Program-made: the position numbers and the translations under genes
Shown: positions 42,876-51,165 of the stretch, piece by piece
How the letters are laid out: every line of letters starts with the position of its first letter
Numbering within the stretch: position 1 is the stretch's first letter
Source: CAXQZM01 sp965229645
Lineage (GTDB): Bacteria; Pseudomonadota; Alphaproteobacteria; UBA7985
NCBI GenBank assembly: GCA_965229645.1
Contig: OZ245893.1
Span: forward strand, 1,550,001 to 1,614,000
Direction: 5' to 3'
DNA: 64,000 nt
Notes under the pieces: model-generated
Seen by the model: only the letters and a program-made list of their open reading frames with translations
The model's database searches: none
Told to the model about the DNA's origin: nothing

Positions 42876-44638
42876 ATGGTCTCATCCATCGCGGTTAGTT
42901 TGTTGCTATCGGGCGGGTTGCTGCTGGTCCCAGTGTTTGGCGGCAGTTTCGTGGCCTGGCAAATGGGGCTGTTGCTGCTCTACGGCCTCGCCGCCCAAGG
43001 GGTCGGGCTCGCGTGGGGCAAAGCTGGAATCTTGCCCTTGGGCAACGCGCTGTTCTTTGGTCTTGGGGCCTACGGATCGGCGGCAATTCTGGCGCTCACC
43101 GACGGTGCCTTCTTGCCCAGCTTTCTCGGCATGCTTGGAATCAGCACGGGCCTGGCTGCCGTAGCCTTTGGTCTTGGCGCGCTCATGTTTCGGGGCCGCG
43201 CGGGTTCGGGGCCGTCCTTTTCGCTCATGACTTTGGCCTTGGTCCTGATCGCGGCGCAAATCGCCGAATCGACGCCCGCCCTCACTGGCGGGTTCAACGG
43301 GTTTTCGGGATTTCCCAGCTTGGCGGGCCTGAACCCTTTTGGCACCTTATATACCCTGATCGTCGCCGTGACCGCCGTGGTCGCTGCGGCCCTGCTGTTC
43401 CTCAATCAGACGCCGTTGGGGCTCCTCTTGCGCGGGCTCGGCGACGATGAGGCGCGCCTGCAGGTCTTGGGGTTCGCCACCGCCACGATCAAGGCAGGCG
43501 TATTTGCCGCTGCCGCCTTCATTACCACGCTGGCAGGGGCCCTCTTCGCGAGCCATCAGGGCATTGTAACGCCCGAGGCCCTGGGGTTCTTGCTGTCGGC
43601 AGAATTGGTCATTTGGGCGGCGGTCGGTGGGCGAATGCACCCTTTGGGGCCCCTCTTGGGCGCTGTTGCCATCGGTTGGATCAGCGCGGAGCTGCGCGAC
43701 AGCTTTCTGTGGTGGGAACTTGCTTTGGCCGCCATTTTTCTGATCGTTGTTCTGTTTATTCCAAATGGCGCCGTTGCGCTTGCCAGCGGTCTTGTAAGGT
43801 CCGTCAACCTCCCCGTGGCGCACCTGTCCAGACCCACCCAAAGGACCCCTCAGTCTCTAGCCCCCAGATCGCGCGCCAAGGACAAGAACGCCCCCGTGGT
43901 CTTTGACAAGGTAGGTGCGCAGGCGGGCGGGGTTCGGATCTTGACCGACCTTACTTTAACCCTTCCCGCCGCGGGCTTCGTATGCCTGATCGGTCCCAAC
44001 GGCGCGGGCAAGACCAGCGTTTTGAACGCGCTGACAGGACACTTGCCGATTTCCGCTGGGACGATTCACATCGGCGGGCGTGACTTGAGGCGCGCGCCGC
44101 CGTGGCGCATGGTCGATCGGGGTTTGGCCCGCAAAATGCAGGTCCCGACAGTGTTCGAGACGCTGACGGTCCGCGAAAATCTTCGCCTCGCGCTATTTTC
44201 GGGTCGCCTGTCGTGGCGTACTTGGCTTGATCGAACGACCTTTGGGTGGTCCAGTTCTGCCCTGGATGCCATTTTGAACCATCCCCGAGTCCTCTTGCGC
44301 AATGCCCTGGACACACCAGCTGGCAAGCTATCGCAAGGCCATCGACAGCAGTTGGAACTGGCCATGACCTTAGCCTCAGAACCCAGTCTGGTCCTGCTCG
44401 ACGAACCTGCAGCGGGCCTGTCGCCCGAAGAAACGCAGCTCATGGTCGAGCTCATTGCAACGTACGTCACCCAAGCCAGGGCGACGGCTCTGATCATCGA
44501 ACACGACATGGCCCTGGTCGAAGCCCAAAATGCCACGTGATTGTGATCCATCAAGGCAGCGTCTTGGCCGAGGGAACGTTCGAAGAGATTCGGACGAACC
44601 CCGACGTCGCGCAAGTTTATGCAGGGACGCACAAGTGA
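42876..44638 (+). pseudogene. LivM-LivG fusion (permease plus ATPase), frameshifted near the end
   Basis: The main frame (42876-44540, 554 aa) fuses a LivM-type permease (residues ~1-310, about nine membrane segments) to a LivG-type ATPase (~345-554) with GPNGAGKTS, LSQGHRQQLELAM, LLDEPAAGLS and IIEHDM. It stops at TGA 44538-44540. The expected last ~33 residues (HVIVIHQGSVLAEGTFEEIR ... AGTHK) continue in another frame to a TGA at 44636-44638. One indel near 44525 explains it. The truncated protein keeps all ATPase motifs and might retain some activity. The start overlaps the livH end. Confidence 0.8.
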
Positions 44639-44883
44639 CACCAACGGCGAAAAAAGTTGACACTTTTTTGCCGTTTTGTGTCTCACGGCAGAAACGCTTC
44701 GCGTTTCGGCTTCTTTGGGTTGCGGTCTCTACTCGCTCGCTATGCTCGCTCAGCCCGACCGCAGGACGGGGCCTTCGCTTATACCCCGAGGCGCGTGTCC
44801 GCTATTCTCGGGGCCGCTACGGGGGCCGCAGTCGCGGCCCTTATACCAGCGATCATATGAGTCATTCTGGGTCGCCGCTGGTA
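44639..44883 (+). repeat. Family-A repeat, copy A5 (long form)
   Basis: 245 bp, flanked by TGA on both sides (44636-44638, 44884-44886). It begins CACCAACGGC (first base changed) and ends GCCGCTGGTA. It carries one copy of the extra ~50-bp block. It was inserted at the GTGA overlap of livG and livF and lies wholly within the operon. Confidence 0.88.
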
Positions 44884-45563
44884 TGACACTCCACCTTGTA
44901 TCCCTCGCGGGCGGCTACGGGGACACCTTGATCCACCGCGACCTGAGCTACAAGATCCCTAAGGGGCATGTTGCCGGGGTTGTTGGACGCAACGGCATGG
45001 GCAAAACCACGCTCGCCCGCTTGCTCGCAGGCTTCTTGCCCTTGCAAGCGGGCCAAGTCTTCTTGGATGATCAGGACCTAAGCCCTTGGCCCGCCTGGCG
45101 GCGCGCCCAGGCGGGCATCGCGACCATGGGGCAAACGGGATTTGTTTTTGATCGTCTCAGCGTCTGCGAAAACTTGGCGCTCACGCGGGCAAGGCCGCAG
45201 GAATTGGACGCCATGTTGGCCCTGTTTCCACGCCTCAAACAAAGATCCCAGCAAGTCGCGGGGTCCATGTCGGGCGGCGAACGCAAAATTCTGGGTTTTG
45301 TATGCACCCTACTGTTACCATCGCAGGTTCTGATCCTCGACGAACCGTCCGAAGGGATACAGCCCGAAAACATCGCAAAAATGCAAAAGTGCATCCAAGC
45401 GCAAAGCGACGCGGGCAAGTCCGTAATTTTGATGGAACAGAACATCGCCATGATCGAAGCCGTCGCGCAGTCGGCGCTCCTGATCACTGGCAGGGGCAAG
45501 ACCCAAACCCTGGAGGGTCCCGACTTAAGACGCGCCAATCTCCTGCAAGCGCTGCAGCTATAG
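44883..45563 (+). CDS. LivF-type ABC transporter ATPase
   Basis: A 226-aa ATPase with GRNGMGKTT, SMSGGERKILG and LILDEPSEGI motifs, second ATPase of the amide/branched-chain importer. Its ATG uses the last base of repeat A5 plus TG of the target duplication. Before insertion the start was probably GTG at 44635, overlapping the livG stop. The native ribosome-binding site is now 245 bp away, so translation may depend on sequence within the repeat, or be poor. An open frame through A5 could also add residues at the N-terminus. Confidence 0.88.
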   Translation: MTLHLVSLAGGYGDTLIHRDLSYKIPKGHVAGVVGRNGMGKTTLARLLAGFLPLQAGQVFLDDQDLSPWPAWRRAQAGIATMGQTGFVFDRLSVCENLALTRARPQELDAMLALFPRLKQRSQQVAGSMSGGERKILGFVCTLLLPSQVLILDEPSEGIQPENIAKMQKCIQAQSDAGKSVILMEQNIAMIEAVAQSALLITGRGKTQTLEGPDLRRANLLQALQL

Positions 45564-45780
45564 CCAGGCCCCCTGAAACTGATCCCTTTTTATGGGGAAA
45601 AGCCAAGCGCCAATAAAGGGTATAGCTGATTTCCTTTGATCAATCCGCTATATTGATCGCGTTCAGGTGCTACGCGGGCGGTACTTCCGCTTGGTCGCTC
45701 GTCTTTTCTGCCTTCACCGACGGCACAACAAGCCAAACCGTCGTGCCGATGGAACTAAAGTTGTCCCCTGATCAATGGAA
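45564..45780. other. Gap between convergent livF and yidC
   Basis: 217 bp with no supported gene. It contains an imperfect inverted repeat GATCAAT...ATTGATC near 45635-45660 and a short CCCC/GGGG hairpin just after livF, either of which could serve as a transcription stop. Confidence 0.4.
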
Positions 45781-47616
45781 TCAGGAATCGGTGTTTTTGG
45801 CCGCCGCTTTGGCGCGTTGTCGCTCGACTTCGGCGGCTTTCTTTTCCTCGGTCTCGGTCTTGGTGCCACGCATAATTACCATCTGTTGCAAGACCGACAG
45901 GAAGTTGTTCCAGGTCCAGTAAATCACCAGCCCTGCGGGGAAGGTCGCCATAAAAAAGGTAAATATGATCGGCAGGAAACGCATGACCATGGCCTGGGTC
46001 GGGTCCGTCGGGGTGGGCGAGAGGCGTTGTTGCCAGACCATGGTTAGCCCCATGGCGATGGGCCAAATTCCCACCGACAGCAGCGCCAAGATCCCCCCGG
46101 TCTGAAAAATCGTCGGCAACTCGTAAGGGAGTAGGCCAAAGAGGTTCATCCAGGAAGTGGGGTCGGCGACGGCCATATCTTGGATCCAGCCAAAAAACGG
46201 CGCGTGACGGATTTCCAGCGTGTTGAAAATCACCTTGTAGAGCGCGAAGAAAATCGGAATCTGCACGAGCATGGGCAGGCATCCCGCGATCGGGTTTGCC
46301 CCCTCCTCGCGATAGAGCGCCATGGTGGCTTGGCTCATGGCCTGGCGATCATCGCCGTGTTTTTCGCGCAAGGCCTCCATCTTGGGCTGCAGCTTTTTCA
46401 TGCGCGCCATGGATCGATAGGAATTGTTGGCGAGCGGGAACAGGAACGCCTTGATAATGATGGTGATGATCAGGATGGAGACACCCACATTGCCAACCGC
46501 GTCGCCGAGCCACACCAGGGCTGCCGTCAGCGGCATGGTAAAGTACCAGAACCAACCAAAGTCGATGGTAAAGGCGAACTGTTCGGCCCCCAGTTGGGCC
46601 TCATAGGTTTGCAATAAATCAAGCTCCTTGGGTCCTGCGAACAGATCAAATTGGAATTCAACGGGATTTCCAGGTGCCAAAATTACTGGCTGTCCGCCCA
46701 CGGCGTTGGTCAAGTTGGCTTGAAAGAACCCTGAATCCTCAATGTAGTCGTAGGAGGCAACGGCGGCAAAACTCGGGTCACGGATTAGGGCGGACATGAA
46801 GTACTTGTCGGCCAGGGCGATCCAATCATGGCCCGCAGGTTGCGCGACGGCGGCGTCGGCCATTTGGTCGTAAGCCTGGCGTTTGACGCGTCCCTCGTCG
46901 AAGTAAGCGAGACCTTGGCGGGCCGTCCATATGGTTTCGACCCCTGGCATACGTCGGAATTGCCCCAGCGCGTCGGTTTCTCCTTGCCGCAGCAAGCGCG
47001 CGCCGAGCAGCAAGCCCTGCGGTTCATCGCTCACGGCCTCCGCCCGCAAGGTTACGCCGTAGAGGTAGGGGTCCTTTAGGGCGAATTCGAGCTCGATCAC
47101 CGCCGTTTCCAAGTTGGTGCTGCGCAGGGTATAGGACCCGTCATTGCGAGCGACCGTTTCAAACACCAAATCGGCGGGGACCAGCCCCGTAGCGGTGCCG
47201 ATTTGCGCATAGGGTTGAAACATGTAGGCCAGAGCGCCCTCTTCAAACTGGAACAAGCCGATTTCTGGGCTGCCGTCGGCGATGGTTTCGCGATAGTCGG
47301 TGAAGGTCTGGTCGTAGAACAGGCCCGAGGACACATCGATCCTGCCGTGGGCGACTTCGCGGCCTTGGGCATCGACACTGTTGACCGCCAAGGTGCCCGC
47401 CTGACCAAAACGATCCAGCAAGGAACTGCCAATGCGGTTATAGACTTGGGGTTCTGCTGCGTCCTCGACCACCAGGGGCGCTTGTTCGGTTTGCGGCGGC
47501 ACGATCGGCGGGGCCAGCATGAGGTAGGCGACGTAGAGCAAGCCCATGAGGGCCATGGCCATAATCATGTTGGACATGGGGACTTGCCCCTGGGGGCCGC
47601 CTGGCTGGTTGAACAT
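45781..47616 (-). CDS. yidC: Membrane protein insertase YidC
   Basis: 611 aa. An N-terminal membrane anchor (MIMAMALMGLLYVAYLMLA) is followed by a large periplasmic domain typical of Gram-negative YidC. The conserved C-terminal five-helix insertase core follows: NSYRSMARMKKLQPKMEAL, NPIAGCLPMLVQIPIFFALY, FLPIIFTFFMATFPAGLVIY. It inserts and folds inner-membrane proteins alone or with Sec. It follows yidD by 6 bp in the rpmH-rnpA-yidD-yidC cluster. Confidence 0.96.
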   Translation of the reverse strand: MFNQPGGPQGQVPMSNMIMAMALMGLLYVAYLMLAPPIVPPQTEQAPLVVEDAAEPQVYNRIGSSLLDRFGQAGTLAVNSVDAQGREVAHGRIDVSSGLFYDQTFTDYRETIADGSPEIGLFQFEEGALAYMFQPYAQIGTATGLVPADLVFETVARNDGSYTLRSTNLETAVIELEFALKDPYLYGVTLRAEAVSDEPQGLLLGARLLRQGETDALGQFRRMPGVETIWTARQGLAYFDEGRVKRQAYDQMADAAVAQPAGHDWIALADKYFMSALIRDPSFAAVASYDYIEDSGFFQANLTNAVGGQPVILAPGNPVEFQFDLFAGPKELDLLQTYEAQLGAEQFAFTIDFGWFWYFTMPLTAALVWLGDAVGNVGVSILIITIIIKAFLFPLANNSYRSMARMKKLQPKMEALREKHGDDRQAMSQATMALYREEGANPIAGCLPMLVQIPIFFALYKVIFNTLEIRHAPFFGWIQDMAVADPTSWMNLFGLLPYELPTIFQTGGILALLSVGIWPIAMGLTMVWQQRLSPTPTDPTQAMVMRFLPIIFTFFMATFPAGLVIYWTWNNFLSVLQQMVIMRGTKTETEEKKAAEVERQRAKAAAKNTDS

Positions 47617-47622
47617 GGGGTG

Positions 47623-47913
47623 CTACTTTCTCTCGTCTGGTTTGGGCACAGGGTCAAATCCGCAACCGCCCAAGGGATGGCAGCGGATAACACGCCGCCC
47701 CATTAAATAAAGCCCCCGCAGCACGCCGTGGCGCGCCAAAGCCTCCAGGGCATAGAGGCTGCACGTCGGCTCAAAGCGGCACGACCGCCCTACATAGGGC
47801 GATAAGGTGTATCGGTAGGCGTAAATGGGCAAAGCGACGAGCCGTGCGGGCCACGACATGTGGCGCCATAGGCGCGCTGCCGGCGTTCGGTCTATGGCAT
47901 CGGAAGGTGACAT
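47623..47913 (-). CDS. yidD: Membrane protein insertion efficiency factor YidD
   Basis: 96 aa with the family block YRYTLSPYVGRSCRFEPTCS, then YALEALARHG and RCHPLGGCGFDPVP. Cysteine positions are conserved. It sits between rnpA and yidC, as in most bacteria. Confidence 0.94.
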   Translation of the reverse strand: MSPSDAIDRTPAARLWRHMSWPARLVALPIYAYRYTLSPYVGRSCRFEPTCSLYALEALARHGVLRGLYLMGRRVIRCHPLGGCGFDPVPKPDERK

Positions 47914-47919
47914 GGAAAT

Positions 47920-48315
47920 TCAAGAACGGGGCAAGACCTGGGCGAGGGCCGCGCGCAGGTCTTGATCGAGCTGTGCGAACGGCGCGGCGACGGTGGCCGC
48001 CCGGGCGATAAGAACCACCGCCCACCCCTTGGGAACCGCATGGGGCACGACCGCGGCAGCCAGGGCCGTCAAGCGCCGCTTGGCGCGATTGCGCGCCACC
48101 GCGTTACCGACCTTTTTGGACGCGGTGAAACCTAAAAAAACAGCATCCCCTAAGTGTGTTTGGCGCGCGCGCCGCTTCGCATCGGCCTGCTCCGCCAGCG
48201 TGAATTCCAGCGCTTGCAAAACCAAAGTCCGCCGCGCAACCTTCCGACCCTTGGTCGCAACTTTTAAGAATTGAGGGCGGGCCTTCAGCCGCACTAGGGC
48301 CACGGCGGCGGCCAC
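47920..48315 (-). CDS. rnpA: Ribonuclease P protein component
   Basis: About 131 aa, basic. RLKARPQFLKVATKGRKVA and the RNR-type motif NAVARNRAKRRLTA are typical of RnpA, which supports tRNA 5' maturation with the RNase P RNA. The GTG at 48315 lies five bases from repeat A6, so any ribosome-binding site at this start would be inside the repeat. A GTG at 48294 is an alternative start. The normal rpmH-rnpA spacing is lost. Confidence 0.92.
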   Translation of the reverse strand: MAAAVALVRLKARPQFLKVATKGRKVARRTLVLQALEFTLAEQADAKRRARQTHLGDAVFLGFTASKKVGNAVARNRAKRRLTALAAAVVPHAVPKGWAVVLIARAATVAAPFAQLDQDLRAALAQVLPRS

Positions 48316-48319
48316 TTAG

Positions 48320-48513
48320 TACCAACGGCCAAAAAAGTTGACACTTTTCTAGCCGTTTTGTGTCTCACTGCAGAAACGCTTCGCATTTCGCCTCCGACGG
48401 GGCCTTCGCTTTACCCCGAGGCGCTTTCGCGCTATTCTCGGGGCCGCTACGGGGGCCGCAGTCGCGGCCCCTATACCAGCGAACATAAGAGTCATTTTCA
48501 ATTGCCGCTGGTA
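48320..48513 (+). repeat. Family-A repeat, copy A6
   Basis: 194 bp, short form like A1, with TACCAACGGCC / GCCGCTGGTA ends. Flanks are TAG (left) and TAA (right), one mismatch from a duplication. It separates rpmH from rnpA within what is normally one operon. Confidence 0.87.
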
Positions 48514-48548
48514 TAAGCCTATCTCAAGGTTGTTAAAGCGGAGTCCAA

Positions 48549-48567
48549 GTCGATTGGAACAATCGAC
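48549..48567. repeat. Family-C palindrome, second copy
   Basis: GTCGATTG-GAA-CAATCGAC, the same core as the palindrome at 1489-1515. It lies between repeat A6 and the end of rpmH and may act as a hairpin in the rpmH transcript. Confidence 0.5.
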
Positions 48568-48635
48568 GCAGGGAACATCCGCGCCAACGTAAGGTATAAT
48601 GCCATTCAACCAGTTCAATACAAACGCGAATGGCC

Positions 48636-48773
48636 TTAAGCGCTTAAGTTTTTGCGCCCCTTGGCCCGACGCGCGGCGAGGATGCGACGGCCGCCCACGG
48701 TGGCCTTGCGCGCACGAAAGCCGTGACGACGTTTACGCACGAGGCGGGAGGGTTGATAGGTACGCTTGACCAT
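48636..48773 (-). CDS. rpmH: 50S ribosomal protein L34
   Basis: A 45-aa, very basic protein: MVKRTYQPSRLVRKRRHGFR, then RILAARRAKGRK. Length and sequence match L34. GAGAAGG lies 7 bases before the ATG. It is too short for simple length filters but beyond doubt. Confidence 0.97.
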   Translation of the reverse strand: MVKRTYQPSRLVRKRRHGFRARKATVGGRRILAARRAKGRKNLSA

Positions 48774-48858
48774 AAGATGACCTTCTCACAAATTTAGGCA
48801 AACCCGCATGGGTCGCACTGCATCAGGGCGCGGGGCCTAGGGCCTCAGGCCGCTGCCG

Positions 48859-49116
48859 TCAAGACGGCTTCGCGGTCTCGGCGTCCTCAAGCGCCTCGAT
48901 GCGCGCCTTGAGCGCTTCATTTTCTTCGCGCGCCTTGGTCGCCATGGCGTGCACAATCTCAAATTCCTCACGCGTTACTAAGTTCATATTCGCCAGCGCC
49001 CGTTCAAGGCGCTGATGAAAAAGCGTTTCGACTTCGGTTCGCATGCCATTGAGCGCGCCCATGGCCCCACCAGCGGCGCGGGCGAGATCATCAAAAAAAC
49101 GATGGTCGGTTTGCAT
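48859..49116 (-). CDS. ubiK: UbiK/BMFP family accessory factor
   Basis: 85 aa, mostly helical with a C-terminal coiled coil (FEIVHAMATKAREENEALKA), matching the membrane-fusogenic BMFP/UbiK family linked to ubiquinone biosynthesis in proteobacteria. It is divergent from lgt, a common alphaproteobacterial arrangement. Confidence 0.85.
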   Translation of the reverse strand: MQTDHRFFDDLARAAGGAMGALNGMRTEVETLFHQRLERALANMNLVTREEFEIVHAMATKAREENEALKARIEALEDAETAKPS

Positions 49117-49214
49117 GGGTCGGGGTCCTTTGTTGGCGCGAATGTTCTTTGGGTCTATTCGACTTAAATCTTCTATAGACCAAAACCCTCAGAAGTTTAA
49201 TAGAATCGTCGCCC

Positions 49215-50153
49215 ATGCTTCGCTTTGACTATCCCGTCTGGATCGACCCAGTCATCTTCAGCCTCGGTCCTGTGCAACTGACCTGGTACGCCCTCGCCTA
49301 CATGGGCGGGTTGATCGTGGGTTGGCAGATCATTCGCCGCCGCGTCGTTGCGGACCGCTTTGGTTTGAGCCCGACGGACATCGACGATTTGGTTCTTTAT
49401 ATCTTGCTGGGCGTGATCCTGGGCGGGCGCGTGGGGAATTTCCTGTTCGGCTGGGGTCAGGGCGATTTTTGGACGCAGGTGCAAGACTTGTTCTGGCCGT
49501 TTCAAACTTTATCCGATGGCCGGCGCGTGATCGCGATCACCGGCATGTCGTTCCACGGCGGGTTCCTTGGGGTTGTCGTGGCGGCGGTCCTGTTTTGGTT
49601 GCGGAAAAGGCGCAACTTCGCCCTGATGGGCCTGGCCGACTATCTCGCGCTGACCGCGCCGATTGGCCTATTCCTTGGCCGCATCGCGAATTTTATCAAT
49701 CGCGAGCTCTATGGCCGTGTCGTCGGGGACCAGGCCTGGGTCGGTGTCAACTTCTATCCCGCTGGCAATCCGCCCTACTTCCAGACCCAACTGGAGGCCT
49801 GCCTGGGCGCGGTCACGCACACCTTGGCCCAATGTCGGGAGTTTTACGACCTGACCGCTTACCGTCATCCCAGCCAACTTTACGAGGCAGCGGGCGAGGG
49901 CTTGGTCCTGTTCCTGGTACTGCTCGTGCTTTATCGACGCGCTTGGGTGCGCGCCCGCGTGGGCCTGATCACGGGCGCGTTCCTGGTCGGCTACGGGCTA
50001 GTGCGCACCTTGGTGGAGTTCGTTCGGTCGTACGAACCGACCGTGGGCCTTGATGCGTGGGGCCTCAGCCGCTCCCAGGAATTGAGCGTCCCCATGGTCT
50101 TGATCGGCGCGCTGCTGATCCTGTGGGTGCTGCGCCGCCACCGCCATGGCTGA
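49215..50153 (+). CDS. lgt: Prolipoprotein diacylglyceryl transferase
   Basis: 312 aa, about seven membrane segments. MSFHGGFLGVVVA and the signature GRIANFINRELYG are present. Lgt attaches diacylglycerol to the lipobox cysteine of prolipoproteins. Its end overlaps the methyltransferase gene start by 8 bp. Confidence 0.96.
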   Translation: MLRFDYPVWIDPVIFSLGPVQLTWYALAYMGGLIVGWQIIRRRVVADRFGLSPTDIDDLVLYILLGVILGGRVGNFLFGWGQGDFWTQVQDLFWPFQTLSDGRRVIAITGMSFHGGFLGVVVAAVLFWLRKRRNFALMGLADYLALTAPIGLFLGRIANFINRELYGRVVGDQAWVGVNFYPAGNPPYFQTQLEACLGAVTHTLAQCREFYDLTAYRHPSQLYEAAGEGLVLFLVLLVLYRRAWVRARVGLITGAFLVGYGLVRTLVEFVRSYEPTVGLDAWGLSRSQELSVPMVLIGALLILWVLRRHRHG

Positions 50154-51165
50154 CGCGCTGCGCCGCCAGCTGATCGCCCACATCGGGTGCCACGGGCCCC
50201 TGGGCCTTGATGCCTTTATGCAGCTTGCCCTCCTTCACCGCCCGCAGGGGTACTACGTTCGCGGCGAAGGGATCGGACGGGCGGGGGACTTCATCACGGC
50301 CCCCGAGATCAGTCCGCTGTTAGGGCAAGCCTTGGCCACTTGGGTCAACCAGGCCCATGCCCGCCTTGGCAATCCGTCCTGGCGCCTGGTCGAGCTTGGC
50401 CCAGGGCGGGGAACTTTGTTGGTGACGCTCTTGCCGCACCTCACCCGCCAGCCCGCCCAAATTCACTTGGTCGAAGCCTCACCGACTTTCCAGCGCCAGA
50501 TCGCCGCACGCTTGGATCGGGAGGTGCAGTTTGTCGAAGACTTGGGGCTTTTGCCCGAAAGCGCGCTGCCGACTATTTTTATTGCGAACGAGTACTTCGA
50601 CGCCCTGCCCGTCCAGCAGTACCAGCGCCACCAGGGCCAGCAGTTTGAAATTTGCGTCGGTTTGGAAGCGGACGAGTTGATTTTCGTCCGCCGCGCTGCA
50701 GCGGCGGCGGCGTGCCCCTTGCCAGACCATGCGGATGGTTGGTGGGAACTTTGTCCTGCTGCGCTGGCGCAGGTAAAGTTTATCGCCAAGGAATTGCGCG
50801 CTAGCGGCGGGGCGGCCCTGATCATCGACTATGGGTACGCGCGCGCGCCAGGCCGACCCACATTTCAGGCCCTCCAAAACCATCGGATCGCAAACCCCCT
50901 TGCGGCACCGGGCCAGGCGGACCTGAGCGCGCTGGTCGATTTCGGCGCGCTTGTGCAAGCGGTGGAATCGACGGGCCTTAGAACACGGCTCGAAACCCAG
51001 CAGCAACTCCTGCTGCGCCTGGACTTTGGCGCGCTCTTGGCCGCCCAACCGGGGGAAGCTGCGGCGGCCGCGCGCCTGGTCCGGGATGAGGCCATGGGCC
51101 GCCTATTTCACGCCCTATCCTGTTTTGCGCCCCTTCCCGAACCTGCTGCAGAACCCGCGCCGTGA
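50146..51165 (+). CDS. MidA/NDUFAF7-type SAM-dependent methyltransferase
   Basis: 339 aa. GDFITAPEISPLLGQALATW, LVELGPGRGTLL (SAM-binding) and IFIANEYFDALPVQQY are hallmarks of the family, whose mitochondrial member methylates a complex I arginine. In alphaproteobacteria it regularly lies between lgt and pgeF, as here. Overlaps on both sides (ATGG...TGA with lgt, GTGA with pgeF) indicate an operon. Confidence 0.92.
   Translation: MADALRRQLIAHIGCHGPLGLDAFMQLALLHRPQGYYVRGEGIGRAGDFITAPEISPLLGQALATWVNQAHARLGNPSWRLVELGPGRGTLLVTLLPHLTRQPAQIHLVEASPTFQRQIAARLDREVQFVEDLGLLPESALPTIFIANEYFDALPVQQYQRHQGQQFEICVGLEADELIFVRRAAAAAACPLPDHADGWWELCPAALAQVKFIAKELRASGGAALIIDYGYARAPGRPTFQALQNHRIANPLAAPGQADLSALVDFGALVQAVESTGLRTRLETQQQLLLRLDFGALLAAQPGEAAAAARLVRDEAMGRLFHALSCFAPLPEPAAEPAP

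Larger units (their letters stand above)
40807..42898 (+). pseudogene. LivH-type permease, split by an IS630-like element
   Basis: The first 100 residues (MDQILLFPLNAFWQ, NMAHGEFVMLGAYSP) end at a TAA where the insertion begins. The remainder resumes at TWALSILLREGAELAFGRQF and runs to 42898 with the usual membrane segments. A homologous LivH would be ~290 aa, and the two parts add up to that. Excision at the flanking CTA would leave a +1 shift, so either the junction was altered or the gene was already mutated. The transporter should be inactive unless another permease replaces it. Confidence 0.88.

Noticed and set aside
45653..45922. 89-aa plus-strand open frame between livF and yidC
   Set aside because: Half of it is antisense to yidC, and no ribosome-binding site or domain is visible.
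49322..50053. 243-aa frame overlapping lgt on the same strand
   Set aside because: It is a shadow of lgt, whose membrane segments and signature motif are unmistakable.
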